NCBI RefSeq assembly: GCF_000722545.1
Contig: NZ_JNVM01000011.1
Coordinates: 124,001-188,000, forward strand
Origin: Paenibacillus tyrphae
GTDB lineage: Bacteria; Bacillota; Bacilli; Paenibacillales; NBRC-103111
Direction: 5' to 3'
Length of the DNA: 64,000 nt
This document shows, in pieces, positions 48,196-56,694 of this stretch. Numbering within the stretch: the first letter of the stretch is position 1; each line of letters begins with the position of its first letter. Position numbers and translations under genes: made by a program. The notes below the pieces were generated by a model that was not told the DNA's origin, did not search any database, and saw nothing but the letters and a program-made list of their open reading frames with translations.

Positions 48196-48810
48196 TTATC
48201 CTCCGACATGAAATACACCAATTACGGTTTCACCATCAACGTCATACAGCGGGATATCACGACCACTTGGTGATCTACTGTTCTGTAGTGAAATGGCTTC
48301 CGCGGGTGATTTTGGTTGTTCACCGTCAATGTCTTTTCTCAGCACATATCCTTTTGTACCATTCACACCTACAGCACTGATTAATTCAGGTCTCATTTTT
48401 GAAGAGGTAGAATCTATGGCAGAACCGTATGTCTGCCCGTTTTTATTTTTTGGATAGTTCATATTCTTAGCGCCGACATGAAAAGAACCAATTATGGTCT
48501 TCTCATCAACATCATACAGTGGAGCATCAAGACCAAGTTCACTGAGATAATCTTTTTTTAGCACATATCCTTTAATGTCATCCACGCTTCCTACATGGAT
48601 TAAATCAGGTAGCATTTCAACGGAAACGAATTCTTCGGCAGAACCGTAAGTATGTCCTTGTTCATTTTCGGGATAATTGAGAGGGTTTGCGTGGCTTTGA
48701 TTAGTCGCATTATTAGCATTTGTGCTTTGGAATGCCACTACACCTCCCCCTACACAAACGATAAAAGCAACACCAACCAATAATCTGAAGCCTTTAAAGT
48801 ACACTCTCAC
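48196..48810 (-). CDS. Secreted protein with two copies of a YGSA repeat domain
   Basis: A 204-residue exported protein with a signal or anchor segment (about 8-27, RLLVGVAFIVCVGGGVVAF) and two tandem copies of a roughly 70-85-residue domain (about 45-113 and 118-203). Each copy runs YPxNxxGxTYGSA, P(D/E)LI, GYVLxKD, PLYDVD and (T)(I/V)IGxFHVG. Copy 1 lacks an internal segment present in copy 2 (KSPAEAISLQNSRSPSGRDI). Similar domains occur in uncharacterised secreted proteins of Bacillus and Paenibacillus. The start is GTG 48810 with AAGGAAGTG upstream. It is divergent from the gene at 49188, which carries a third copy. Function unknown. Confidence 0.75.
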   Translation of the reverse strand: MRVYFKGFRLLVGVAFIVCVGGGVVAFQSTNANNATNQSHANPLNYPENEQGHTYGSAEEFVSVEMLPDLIHVGSVDDIKGYVLKKDYLSELGLDAPLYDVDEKTIIGSFHVGAKNMNYPKNKNGQTYGSAIDSTSSKMRPELISAVGVNGTKGYVLRKDIDGEQPKSPAEAISLQNSRSPSGRDIPLYDVDGETVIGVFHVGG

Positions 48811-49187
48811 ATTTGTTCACTTCCTTAAAATTTTTCACACTTTACCCTGTAACCGTTATACCCGTCTTTTTATTATACGACATCAAGCATTAAAAAGTTT
48901 CACTAATACCCATTTAGTCAAAAAAATACCAGAATATTCGGAAAAGAAAGAATGATTTTGACTAGCGACACATATAAGGTCACCATCTTTTGCAATATTC
49001 AAATAATTAATTTTCTATTAATCAAGTGGAAAAATTAGTATTTTCAAATTTGGAATATTATGATATATTAATATTTGTTTGTAGTTTATTCCTAATTATT
49101 GGAAATTTAAGGATACCCTATAATCAGTTGTCATTTGTCTAAAAAGTATGATTACAAAAGTATGAATAAGGGAGGATTAAATTTATC
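48811..49187. other. AT-rich divergent promoter region in the island
   Basis: Rightward: TATAAT at 49119-49124 with a poor -35 (TTATTG, 17 bases). Leftward: TATAAT on the minus strand (plus 48872-48877) with a weak -35. No gene is seen. The composition is clearly unlike the rest of the window. Confidence 0.45.
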
Positions 49188-49993
49188 ATGTTCCTAAAAA
49201 AGAAGTTCGCTTTAACCTCTACTTAATAGTGGGTGTTGTTACTTCAACAGTCACGTCCGTTGCGCTTGCAGGCAGTGCACAAAGCCCTAAAACTGGTTAC
49301 GAAGTCGGTTCTTACAGGTACAGTAATTATGCAGAAGTACAAAATAGTCCCAGTCCTTATTATCCTAACGATGTAGTCGCAACAGGACATGTCGAAGCCA
49401 AAACAAATGTTCCAACAGGCTACATGGGTTTAAAAACTGAGTTATACTATGAAGGTAATTTATGTAAGGCTCAAGACTGGTATTATAATAAAGATAGTGC
49501 AGCAGGTCTTGAGACTAGTTCTCAGAAAAACTGTGGGGCAGGCAACTATTATGCTACAGGGAAAACTGCGGCATATAGTTTTGGCGAATACAAAATTTAC
49601 GAAATAACTAATACCCCAAAGCTTTATGGAGGCGCTAATTCTTTTACAATCACGAGTTCTTCAACATCTAGTGAATCCACTAACAAAGGTGACTCCAGTT
49701 TCCCGAAAAATAAGAATGGCGAGACATATGGATCAGCGGAAAATGTTGCATCAGGTTCAAAACCAGATTTAATTAAAGCGATTGGCGTTGATGGTACTCT
49801 CGGATATGTGCGAGCTAAAGACTTAGATACAAAAATGCCCGAAAAACCAGAGGAAGCAATTTCTAAACAACGTAGTCTTGCAGAGGAAAGTTATAGAGAA
49901 ATTAAGTTATATGATGAGAATGGCGAAAAGGAAATAGGTACATTCCGCATATCTCAAAAACCAGATAATGTGAAAGAAACAAAGAAAAATTAA
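49188..49993 (+). CDS. Secreted YGSA-domain protein requiring a -1 frameshift at A AAA AAG
   Basis: ATG 49188 has GGGAGGA upstream, but this frame ends at TAA 49224 after 12 codons. The heptamer A AAA AAG lies in that frame at 49196-49202. A -1 slip there continues as GAA GTT CGC and joins the long frame through GTG 49229 to 49993. The fused product (about 268 residues) gains a proper signal peptide: MFLKKEVRFN, a hydrophobic core and VALAG cleavage region. Downstream are a beta-rich domain with two cysteines (about 35-155), a Ser/Thr linker and one YGSA domain (about 171-256, FPKNKNGETYGSA, PDLIKAIGVDGT, IKLYDENGEK). The alternative is a one-base deletion in the A6 tract or a sequence error. 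GTG 49229 itself has no ribosome site. Confidence 0.7.
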
Positions 49994-50037
49994 AAGTCAT
50001 TTTTTTAGCGCCATCAGCTGTAAATAATGCGAGTTGC

Positions 50038-50092
50038 TAAAAAACCAAGGAGCTAAGTGACATGTTCTCGCATAGCTCTCCTTAGTTTTTTT
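50038..50092 (+). terminator. Terminator after the frameshifted secreted-protein gene
   Basis: An A6-rich arm with AAGGAG-CTA (50039-50055) pairs with TAGCTCTCCTT (from 50073) and a T7 run, with a two-base bulge. Confidence 0.7.
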
Positions 50093-50114
50093 GTATCCAA
50101 CCACCAGGAATCAG

Positions 50115-50497
50115 TCAGGAAGCCGGAGAACTGTGATCCAAGCCGCAAATTTTGAGCTTGGTGCGCATGCTGCCCTTCATCGTAGTTTTCTTCTTCACGA
50201 GATTAAGGGCAAGATGACGCAAGACGTTGAGGTTTTCTGCCCCATGCCCACTGCGAGCGCGGCTTTCATCTTTCCGCATGACCGTGTTCCAGCAACTAAA
50301 TATGTCGGATCGACTGCGGATAGAATATCGCCGAACGTATCGTGTGAAAGACATCCACCTGGCAGTTCCAGAAACGTACGAAGCCATTCTTCGCGCACTT
50401 CGGCGAACGTTTCCATATTCGCATACATTCGTGCATCACCGATGATGGCCAGTACAGCGACGATTAAAACTTTATTCCAGTTTATGACGAACCCCAT
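50115..50497 (-). mobile_element. ISAs1-family transposase remnant
   Basis: The minus strand encodes, in one frame, an N-terminal transposase piece (VLIVAVLAIIGDARMYANME, then EWLRTFLELPGG and LSHDTFGDILSAVDP), typical of the ISAs1 N-terminal domain. In another frame it encodes a C-terminal piece (RKDESRARSGHGAENLNVLR, HLALNL). The middle, including most of the DDE catalytic core, is gone. No inverted repeats or target duplication could be made out. The element is inactive and marks the right half of the AT-rich island. Confidence 0.75.
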
Positions 50498-50917
50498 TTC
50501 CTTTTATTGGATCAAAAATGTTCAGAAACAGATCTAACAAACTTTTTTTTCGTCACAAGACCATCTCTTATGGAAATCTCTGCTTGTAACTTCGACACTC
50601 CCTATTCATTTTCCTTACCCTGTTTCATTTTCGTAAGTGCGTGGTTCCATATAACTGTTCAATTTTACTAAGCCTCGTCGTAATCTCGGAAGTCCAAACA
50701 TTCCGGGATCACAGCGGGGCTTTTCGTTTAAGTTTAGGGAGCGAGATGTGATCATTCACAATTTAGACACAAATTTTTAATCCAATTTTCAGCTTCGGTT
50801 AAGCTCTTATTATTGTTTCGTTTGTATATTGTTGTTGGTCTGTTAGCAGGTTAAGCGGCACGCAAGTTGGAAATGGATGTTAGTAGGTAAACCATTTGTC
50901 AGATGGGAGGGTATGAC
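50498..50917. other. Intergenic region at the right edge of the island
   Basis: It contains a terminator-like hairpin (50670-50724) and AT-rich sequence before the ABC operon. No gene is supported. Composition returns to the GC-rich background at the ABC operon start. Confidence 0.5.
50670..50724 (+). terminator. Two-step hairpin terminator upstream of the ABC operon
   Basis: aagcctcg (50670-50677) pairs with cggggctt (50715-50722), enclosing a second helix atctcggaa/ttccgggat, then TTTTCGTTT. Confidence 0.6.
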
Positions 50918-52003
50918 GTGCTTGAGGTGAAACAGGTCAGTAAATTATACGAGAACCAAAGAGGGGTCCGGCACATCGACTTCGCGATGAGCCGCGGAGA
51001 AATCGTCGGTTTCCTCGGGCCGAACGGCGCCGGGAAAACGACGACGATGCGGATGATCACGGGCTACTTGAATCCGACGCATGGCACGATCACGATTGAC
51101 GGATTGTCCATGGCGGACCATCCGAAGAAGGCGCGGCAGAAGATCGGGTATTTGCCCGAGACGCCGCCGCTGTACCCCGAAATGAGCGTTAGGGCGTACT
51201 TGCAGTTTATTGCGGAGCTGCGCGGCATTCCGGTGAGGGAGCAAAAGCAACGCATCGGCGGGGTGATCGAGCGGCTTGGTCTGGAAGGGCGCGAGCGGCA
51301 AATTATCCGCAGCCTGTCCAAGGGCTACAAGCAGCGGATCGGTCTCGCCCAGGCGATTCTGCATAACCCGGATCTGCTCGTGCTCGACGAGCCGACGTCC
51401 GGCCTCGATCCGAAGCAGATTATCGAGATTCGCCAGCTTATTCGCGAGCTGGGCGAGAATCATACCGTGCTGCTGAGCACGCACATTTTGCCGGAGATCA
51501 ACACGCTGTGCAACCGGGTGCTGATCATCAACCAGGGCAGCATCGTGCTGGACGGCCAGCCCGATCAGCTTGCGAACACGATGGGCGAGACGTTTGAGGT
51601 CTCGCTTGAAGTGAAAGGCCCGCGCGAAGCGGTGCTGGCGGAGCTGCGCGGCACCCCCGGCGTCGGCAGCGTGCGGGAGCTTGCGGGCGAACCGACGGCA
51701 GCGTCCGCTCTTGCGGCTGAGCCGACCGCGTCGGATGACGCCGAAGCTGGGGAACCGGCTGCAGCTGGCTCTGCCGAAGGCGAAACCGTGAAAGTCGTTG
51801 TCGCCTCGACGGATAAGACGGACATTCGCGAAACGTTGTTTTACCGGATGGCCGATAAGCGCTATCCGATTGTGTCGATGAAGAAGGAAAGCCTCAGCCT
51901 GGAGGACATCTTCCTGAAGCTGACGACGAACGAGTCGCTGGATCCGGCGGCCGCGGACGGCAGCCCGACACCGGAAGAAGAGGAGGCGGTCCCTCATGCG
52001 TAG
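50918..52003 (+). CDS. ABC transporter ATP-binding protein (GldA-like)
   Basis: A 361-residue ATPase starting at GTG 50918, six bases after GGGAGGG; an ATG at 50903 would overlap that site. Walker A GPNGAGKTT, the signature LSKGYKQRIGLAQA and Walker B LLVLDEPTSGLDPKQ are intact. Unusually, the C-terminal regulatory domain is split by an Ala/Glu/Pro-rich low-complexity insertion (about residues 250-290). It heads a four-gene operon with an ABC-2 permease, a GldG-like protein and a DUF4340 protein. The set is known in gliding Bacteroidetes and, without gliding, in many other bacteria. The substrate is unknown. Confidence 0.9.
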   Translation: MLEVKQVSKLYENQRGVRHIDFAMSRGEIVGFLGPNGAGKTTTMRMITGYLNPTHGTITIDGLSMADHPKKARQKIGYLPETPPLYPEMSVRAYLQFIAELRGIPVREQKQRIGGVIERLGLEGRERQIIRSLSKGYKQRIGLAQAILHNPDLLVLDEPTSGLDPKQIIEIRQLIRELGENHTVLLSTHILPEINTLCNRVLIINQGSIVLDGQPDQLANTMGETFEVSLEVKGPREAVLAELRGTPGVGSVRELAGEPTAASALAAEPTASDDAEAGEPAAAGSAEGETVKVVVASTDKTDIRETLFYRMADKRYPIVSMKKESLSLEDIFLKLTTNESLDPAAADGSPTPEEEEAVPHA

Positions 52004-52709
52004 AACGCTGGCTTTAGCCAAGAAAGAGCTGCAGATGTATTTTTACTCGCCGATCGCTTATGCGGCGTTTGCGTTCTTTTTCGTCATTGCCGGGTACTTC
52101 TTCAGCGCGAATTTCCTGTACCCGCCCTATGTTGTTGACGTGCGGCCGATTTTCGGTACGATTACGTTCATTTTCCTGTTTATCATTCCGTTGCTTACGA
52201 TGCGTCTCGTATCCGATGAGCTGCGGATGGGCACGGATGAGCTGTTGTTAACGTCACCTGCAAGCATTTCGGAGATCGTGATCGGCAAATATTTGGCGGC
52301 GCTCGTCGTCCAACTGCTGCTGGTCGTCGGAAGCTTGATCTATCCGCTGATTCTCAGTGCTTACGGCACCTTGGATCATCCCGTGCTGTGGATGTCTTAC
52401 CTCGCGATGTTCCTGCTTGGAGCGGCGATGATGGCCGTCGGCCTGTTCGCTTCTTCGCTGTCCGCACACCAGATGGTTTCGGGGATCGTGGGCTTTGCGT
52501 TGCTGCTCGTGTTCTGGACGATCGAATGGCTGGGCGACACCATCGGCGGCAAAGTCAAGGACTACCTCGGCACCTTCTCGATTGTCGGCCGGGCCGCGAA
52601 TTTTCAGAAAGGTGTGCTTGATTTCGCCGACGTCCTGTTCTATGTGACGTTCATTGCGGTATTCGTCGTGCTCAGCATTCAAGTGCTCGAAAGAAAACGG
52701 TGGAGATAA
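51996..52709 (+). CDS. ABC-2 type permease (GldF-like)
   Basis: The 237-residue protein has six transmembrane segments and the ABC-2/GldF start MRRTLALAKKELQMYFYSP, where an amphipathic helix precedes the first membrane span. LLTMRLVSDELRMGTDELLLTSPAS is a conserved cytoplasmic segment of this group. It overlaps the ATPase gene by eight bases (ATG 51996 behind GAGGAGGCGG), so the two are translationally coupled and form the transporter core. Confidence 0.9.
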   Translation: MRRTLALAKKELQMYFYSPIAYAAFAFFFVIAGYFFSANFLYPPYVVDVRPIFGTITFIFLFIIPLLTMRLVSDELRMGTDELLLTSPASISEIVIGKYLAALVVQLLLVVGSLIYPLILSAYGTLDHPVLWMSYLAMFLLGAAMMAVGLFASSLSAHQMVSGIVGFALLLVFWTIEWLGDTIGGKVKDYLGTFSIVGRAANFQKGVLDFADVLFYVTFIAVFVVLSIQVLERKRWR

Positions 52710-52769
52710 GCGCAAGTCCGAGATTCCGCATACCTGCGGAGAAGTCCAAGCAGAAGGGGGAAAGGCAAA

Positions 52770-54161
52770 GTGAATAAGTGGATTCGCGGCACGAACGCGA
52801 CCGTGCTGTCGCTGGCGGTCATCGGCATTTTCATCGTGCTGACCATTTTTCTGAGTTCGGTCAAGGGCCTGCAGGTCGACCTTACGCAAAATAAAAAATT
52901 TACGCTGTCCGATCAGACGACCCAGACACTTCAGGCGCTGGATAAAGACGTGCACATCATATCGCTGACAAGCGACCAGACCGATCCGTACATCAAGCGG
53001 CAAGTCGTCGATCTGGTGCAGGAATACAAGAAGCGAAACGGTAAAATTACGTTCGACGAATACGATATCATCAAACAGCCGGCCATCGCCAAGCAGTACG
53101 AGACCGATCCTTCGGGAACGCTCGTGGTCGAGAGCGGCACGCAGAAGAAAACGATCTATTATTACGATATGTTCCTGCCCGGCCAGCAGCAGGGCCAGTA
53201 CAAGTTCAGCGGGGAGGAGAAGCTGACGCAGGCGCTGGTCAATCTGAACAACAAGGAGAAGAGCAAGGTTTACTTCCTCTCCGGGCATAACGAAATTCCG
53301 CTTAGCTCGATGAACATGTGGAAGAGCGGCCTCGAAGGCGAGAACTACGAGGTGAAGGACCTCAACCTGCTGCGCGAGGGCAAAATCCCGGATGACGCCA
53401 GCATGCTGTTCATCATCGGGCCGGAGAGCGATGTCAGCGACAAGGAAGCCGAGCTGATCAAGACGTATTTGAACGGCAAGGGCAAGCTGTATCTGGCGCT
53501 GGGCTTCAACAAAGATATGGCAACCAATTGGAAAAATATCGATGCGATCATGGCGACATACGGCATTAAAGACCAGCACGCCGTGGCCATCGAGCCGAAG
53601 CAGAGCATGCTGTACGATCCGCTCACGATCATTCCGGAGTACGGCAACCATAACATTACAAGCAAGCTGCAGCAGTACAACCTGCTGACGATGATGACCT
53701 TGGCCGTCTCGCTGAATGCGGATCAGCCTGTAGCGGACTTCCCGGTAACGTCGATTCTTAAGACGACCGAACAAGCCTACGGCGAAACCGATCTGAAGAC
53801 GCTCGCCAACAGCAGCCGCAGCGTCAAGGACGCGAATGACGTGAAGGGCCCGCTCAACCTCGGCTACGTTGTCGAAGATAAAGACAAGAAGCCGAAGGCT
53901 GTCGTGCTCGGCGGATCGACGCTGTTCGACGACCGCGTCATCGCGCAGCAGGGCAACCGCGATTTTGCGCTGAATACGGTCGGTTGGCTGCAGGAGCAGC
54001 AAAATCAAGTAACGATTCGTCCGCGCGAAGGCGACGCCATCCAGACGGCGATGCTGACCGCAGGGCAGGGGAATATGATTTTCTACGGCACGGTGCTTGT
54101 CTTCCCATTCCTCTTCCTGGTCGCGGGCGGCGTGATTTGGTGGAGGAGGAGAAAAGGATGA
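52770..54161 (+). CDS. GldG-like ABC-associated membrane protein
   Basis: A 463-residue protein with an N-terminal transmembrane helix (VLSLAVIGIFIVLTIFL), a long extracytoplasmic region and a C-terminal helix (MIFYGTVLVFPFLFLVAGGV) followed by WWRRRKG. The segment VDLTQNKKFTLSDQTTQTLQ and SKVYFLSGHNEIPL are typical of the GldG/IFT52-like ABC_transp_aux domain. The start is GTG 52770 behind GGGGGAAAGG, and the stop overlaps the next start (ATGA). It probably forms the periplasmic-side partner of the permease. Confidence 0.88.
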   Translation: MNKWIRGTNATVLSLAVIGIFIVLTIFLSSVKGLQVDLTQNKKFTLSDQTTQTLQALDKDVHIISLTSDQTDPYIKRQVVDLVQEYKKRNGKITFDEYDIIKQPAIAKQYETDPSGTLVVESGTQKKTIYYYDMFLPGQQQGQYKFSGEEKLTQALVNLNNKEKSKVYFLSGHNEIPLSSMNMWKSGLEGENYEVKDLNLLREGKIPDDASMLFIIGPESDVSDKEAELIKTYLNGKGKLYLALGFNKDMATNWKNIDAIMATYGIKDQHAVAIEPKQSMLYDPLTIIPEYGNHNITSKLQQYNLLTMMTLAVSLNADQPVADFPVTSILKTTEQAYGETDLKTLANSSRSVKDANDVKGPLNLGYVVEDKDKKPKAVVLGGSTLFDDRVIAQQGNRDFALNTVGWLQEQQNQVTIRPREGDAIQTAMLTAGQGNMIFYGTVLVFPFLFLVAGGVIWWRRRKG

Positions 54162-55147
54162 AGCGGTTAATTCCGACGCTCGTTCTGGTTCTTGTCTGCA
54201 TCGGAGGCTTCTGGTATGCGTCCAGTCAGGACTTCTTCAAAGAGAAGAAGCCGGAAGCGCCGGCGCTTGTCACGGTAAAAAAGGAAGATGTGGCGAGCTA
54301 CACGATCAAAAACGGCGATACGGTCATCGAAATGCAGCAAAAGGACGGAAAATGGGCGATGACCAAGCCGTCCCCGCTTCCGCTGAACGATTACGCTCCC
54401 GGAGCCTGGGTCGATTCGTTCAACGGGGCCAAGAAGGAAAAAACCGTCGACGCCAATCCGACCGATCTGGCTCAATTCGGGCTCGACAAGCCGAAGCAGG
54501 AGTTTACGGTGAACCTCGCCGGTGGTACGGCGAATACGCTGTCCGTAGGCGACAAGACGGCCGTCCAAGGATTTTATTACGCCAAGTTCAATTCTTCGCC
54601 GGAGGTGTTTCAGCTTAGCGAATCTACGGTGAATGCGCTGGCGAAGCAGCAGACCGATTTTATGGAAAAGAGTCCGGTTAAGCTGAACTACGAGCAGGTT
54701 CGCTCGCTGACGGTCGATTGGAAAGGCCAGGCCTGGACGATCACCAAGACCGAGCCGGACAAGAAGTCGTACGAGGCAGTGTGGAAGCTCGGCGACAAGG
54801 AGTTCAAGGGCGCGGATGCGAGCCAGTTTTTGGATAAAATGGCGTTCCTGACTTCGGAGCAGCCGGCCAAGCGGACCGCCGAGATCAAGGGGTTGGATAA
54901 GCCGGAGCTGCGTATGGAGATTAAGGAAGCCGATGCGTCCGCCGGAGGCAAGGAAGGTTCCTCCGTCTACGTCGGAGCCGTCGAGGGCGATAATGTCTGG
55001 ATCGCGAAGCAGGGTGGGGAATGGGCCTTCTCCATTCCGGCTGCAAGCATTCAGGAGCTGGCGGATTTGAGCAAGAAGGAGCCGGCGAAGCCGGAGACGC
55101 CCCAAGGAGAGGCGCCGAAGCAAGAAGCGCCGAAGGAGCAGAAATAA
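54158..55147 (+). CDS. DUF4340 protein of the ABC operon
   Basis: The 329-residue protein has one N-terminal transmembrane anchor (LIPTLVLVLVCIGGFWYAS) and an extracytoplasmic beta-rich repeat region typical of DUF4340 (KDGKWAMTKPSPLPLNDYAP, QFGLDKPKQEFTVNL, KGLDKPELRMEIKEADA), ending in a Pro/Glu/Lys-rich tail. DUF4340 proteins regularly accompany GldAFG-like transporters; their role is unknown. ATG 54158 overlaps the previous stop, and GGAGGAGGAG precedes it. It is the last gene before a terminator. Confidence 0.88.
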   Translation: MKRLIPTLVLVLVCIGGFWYASSQDFFKEKKPEAPALVTVKKEDVASYTIKNGDTVIEMQQKDGKWAMTKPSPLPLNDYAPGAWVDSFNGAKKEKTVDANPTDLAQFGLDKPKQEFTVNLAGGTANTLSVGDKTAVQGFYYAKFNSSPEVFQLSESTVNALAKQQTDFMEKSPVKLNYEQVRSLTVDWKGQAWTITKTEPDKKSYEAVWKLGDKEFKGADASQFLDKMAFLTSEQPAKRTAEIKGLDKPELRMEIKEADASAGGKEGSSVYVGAVEGDNVWIAKQGGEWAFSIPAASIQELADLSKKEPAKPETPQGEAPKQEAPKEQK

Positions 55148-55153
55148 AGCAAT

Positions 55154-55194
55154 AGGACGTCTGTCGGGACGCGTTCCCGGCATGGCGTCCTTTT
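55154..55194 (+). terminator. Terminator of the ABC operon
   Basis: aggacg (55154-55159) pairs with cgtcct (55186-55191), with an inner CGGG/CCCG helix, then TTTTCATTTT. Confidence 0.75.
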
Positions 55195-55289
55195 CATTTT
55201 GCAGAGGACTGAAAAATAAATTGGACCGTCATACATATTTTCCCACCGTTCGGGAAATCTAATGCCAACAAGGAAGGAGGAGGATTGGG

Positions 55290-55514
55290 ATGATTACAGG
55301 TCAACAGCAAGGAACGGTCAGCACGAAGGAGCTCGCCTATATTACGGACTGCCTCAAAAACGAGGACCTGCTCGCCAAAATTGCAGCTCAAGGCGTAGCC
55401 GAAAGCCAGAATCCGCAGCTGAAGCAGAAGCTGGCGCAAATCGCGCAGGACCGTCTGCAAAATACGGACCAACTGCTCCGTACGCTGCAGCAGCAAACGC
55501 AAACCACCCACTAG
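55290..55514 (+). CDS. Small CotF-like spore coat-associated protein
   Basis: A 74-residue helical, glutamine-rich protein (STKELAYITDCLKNEDLL, KQKLAQIAQDRLQNTDQLLR). It looks like the short coat-associated proteins that often precede CotF-domain genes in spore formers. The ATG at 55290 follows GGAGGAGG. The next gene, 26 bases on, encodes a CotF-domain protein, so the pair likely forms a sporulation operon. No sporulation sigma-factor promoter could be identified with confidence. Confidence 0.7.
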   Translation: MITGQQQGTVSTKELAYITDCLKNEDLLAKIAAQGVAESQNPQLKQKLAQIAQDRLQNTDQLLRTLQQQTQTTH

Positions 55515-55540
55515 GGCATACATAAGGAGGTGCGGTAAAC

Positions 55541-56599
55541 ATGTATCAGCAAAACTTCTCCAATCTCCAGCCGGCACAGACCCAGCCGCTTCACTTTCAT
55601 TTGAACGAGCAGGATGTCGCGAACCTCGTCTTGTCTGAGCTTAAGCGCACGGCCCGCGAGTATACGACCGCCGCATTGGAGGCGACGCATCCGGCGGTTC
55701 GCCAAACCTTTGTATCGTTGACGCAAAAGACGCTGCAGGACCAGTCCGAGCTGTACAACGTGTTGTCTCAATCGGGCGGATACGGCTCCATCAGCATGGC
55801 TTCCCAGCAAGAAGTGCAGCAGGAGCTCCAGCAGCAGCTTCGCAAGACGGAGCAGCTCCATTCGGTTGTTCAACAGGCGGTGCAGGCCGCTTATGCAGGC
55901 GGAAACCTGTATGCACAAAGCGCCCATCAGCAGCCGCAGGCTTACCCGCAAGCCCAGCCGGCCTACCAAGCGCCGGTGCATCAGACGGGCTATCCGTCTG
56001 GCAGCGCGACTGCGACTTCCTCGACCGCATCACCTTACGGCAGCAGCAGCTTCACTGCGATTCCGAGCGGCACTTACGGCCAGACGGCCGGCTCCGGCTT
56101 CCATCAGACGACGACCGGGACGAGCTCTTACGGTTCAAGCATCGGCACAACAACTGGTTCGAGTTTAACTGGCACGGGGGCCGGTCAAACGAGCGGAACA
56201 AGCGCCTATAATCCGGGCCACGGTCAAGTCGTCGGTTCGAGCTTTGGGAGCGCGCTTTCATCTTCTACCGGGGCGCACAACAACGAATATGGCGTGAAAT
56301 CCTCCGTCACTGGGACGGAGAACCAAGACTATTTCTCGGCCCGGTCGGTCCAAGATTACAACAATAACAAATACAGCAGCGGGCAGGAGACTTACGCCGG
56401 GACCACGTCCTCGCACAATACAAGCTATGCCCCGTCGTCTTCCGTCCGCCATGCCGGCAGCAGCTCCAGCTTCGGCAGCGTCTCCTCGGGAGCCGAAGCG
56501 TCAACGTCGGGTCAAGCTTCCGCATCCGGCTCGTACCACAATAAAACGCAGTCGCATTCCCAGCAAGGCACGACCCATAGCAGCAAATATATGATGTAA
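55541..56599 (+). CDS. CotF-domain spore coat protein with low-complexity tail
   Basis: A 352-residue protein. Residues about 20-110 form a CotF-type helical domain (NEQDVANLVLSELKRTAREY, ALEATHPAVRQTFVSLTQKT). The remaining 240 residues are a Ser/Gly/Thr/Tyr/Gln-rich, low-complexity tail with many YGSS, SSTG and QTG repeats and no cysteine, like structural coat or crust proteins. The ATG at 55541 follows AAGGAGGTG. Location in the spore coat is inferred from the domain. Confidence 0.8.
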   Translation: MYQQNFSNLQPAQTQPLHFHLNEQDVANLVLSELKRTAREYTTAALEATHPAVRQTFVSLTQKTLQDQSELYNVLSQSGGYGSISMASQQEVQQELQQQLRKTEQLHSVVQQAVQAAYAGGNLYAQSAHQQPQAYPQAQPAYQAPVHQTGYPSGSATATSSTASPYGSSSFTAIPSGTYGQTAGSGFHQTTTGTSSYGSSIGTTTGSSLTGTGAGQTSGTSAYNPGHGQVVGSSFGSALSSSTGAHNNEYGVKSSVTGTENQDYFSARSVQDYNNNKYSSGQETYAGTTSSHNTSYAPSSSVRHAGSSSSFGSVSSGAEASTSGQASASGSYHNKTQSHSQQGTTHSSKYMM

Positions 56600-56608
56600 G
56601 CGCGTTTT

Positions 56609-56652
56609 AGCCCGGCCCGGACTGGACCTTCCAGATTCCGCCGGGCTTTTTT
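56609..56652 (+). terminator. Terminator after the coat protein gene
   Basis: agcccggc (56609-56616) pairs with gccgggct (56640-56647), followed by TTTTT. Confidence 0.9.
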
Positions 56653-56694
56653 CTGCGCACGGTTTTATTTCCGGGAACGGCCGCCCGGGCCGTT

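Noticed and set aside
49229..49993. Translation starting at GTG 49229
   Set aside because: No ribosome site precedes it and the signal peptide would lack its basic N-terminus; the frameshifted start at 49188 explains the sequence better.
55225..55240. SigE/SigK-like -10 (CATACATA) before the coat genes
   Set aside because: The spacing and sequence of a -35 do not fit any sporulation sigma factor well enough.
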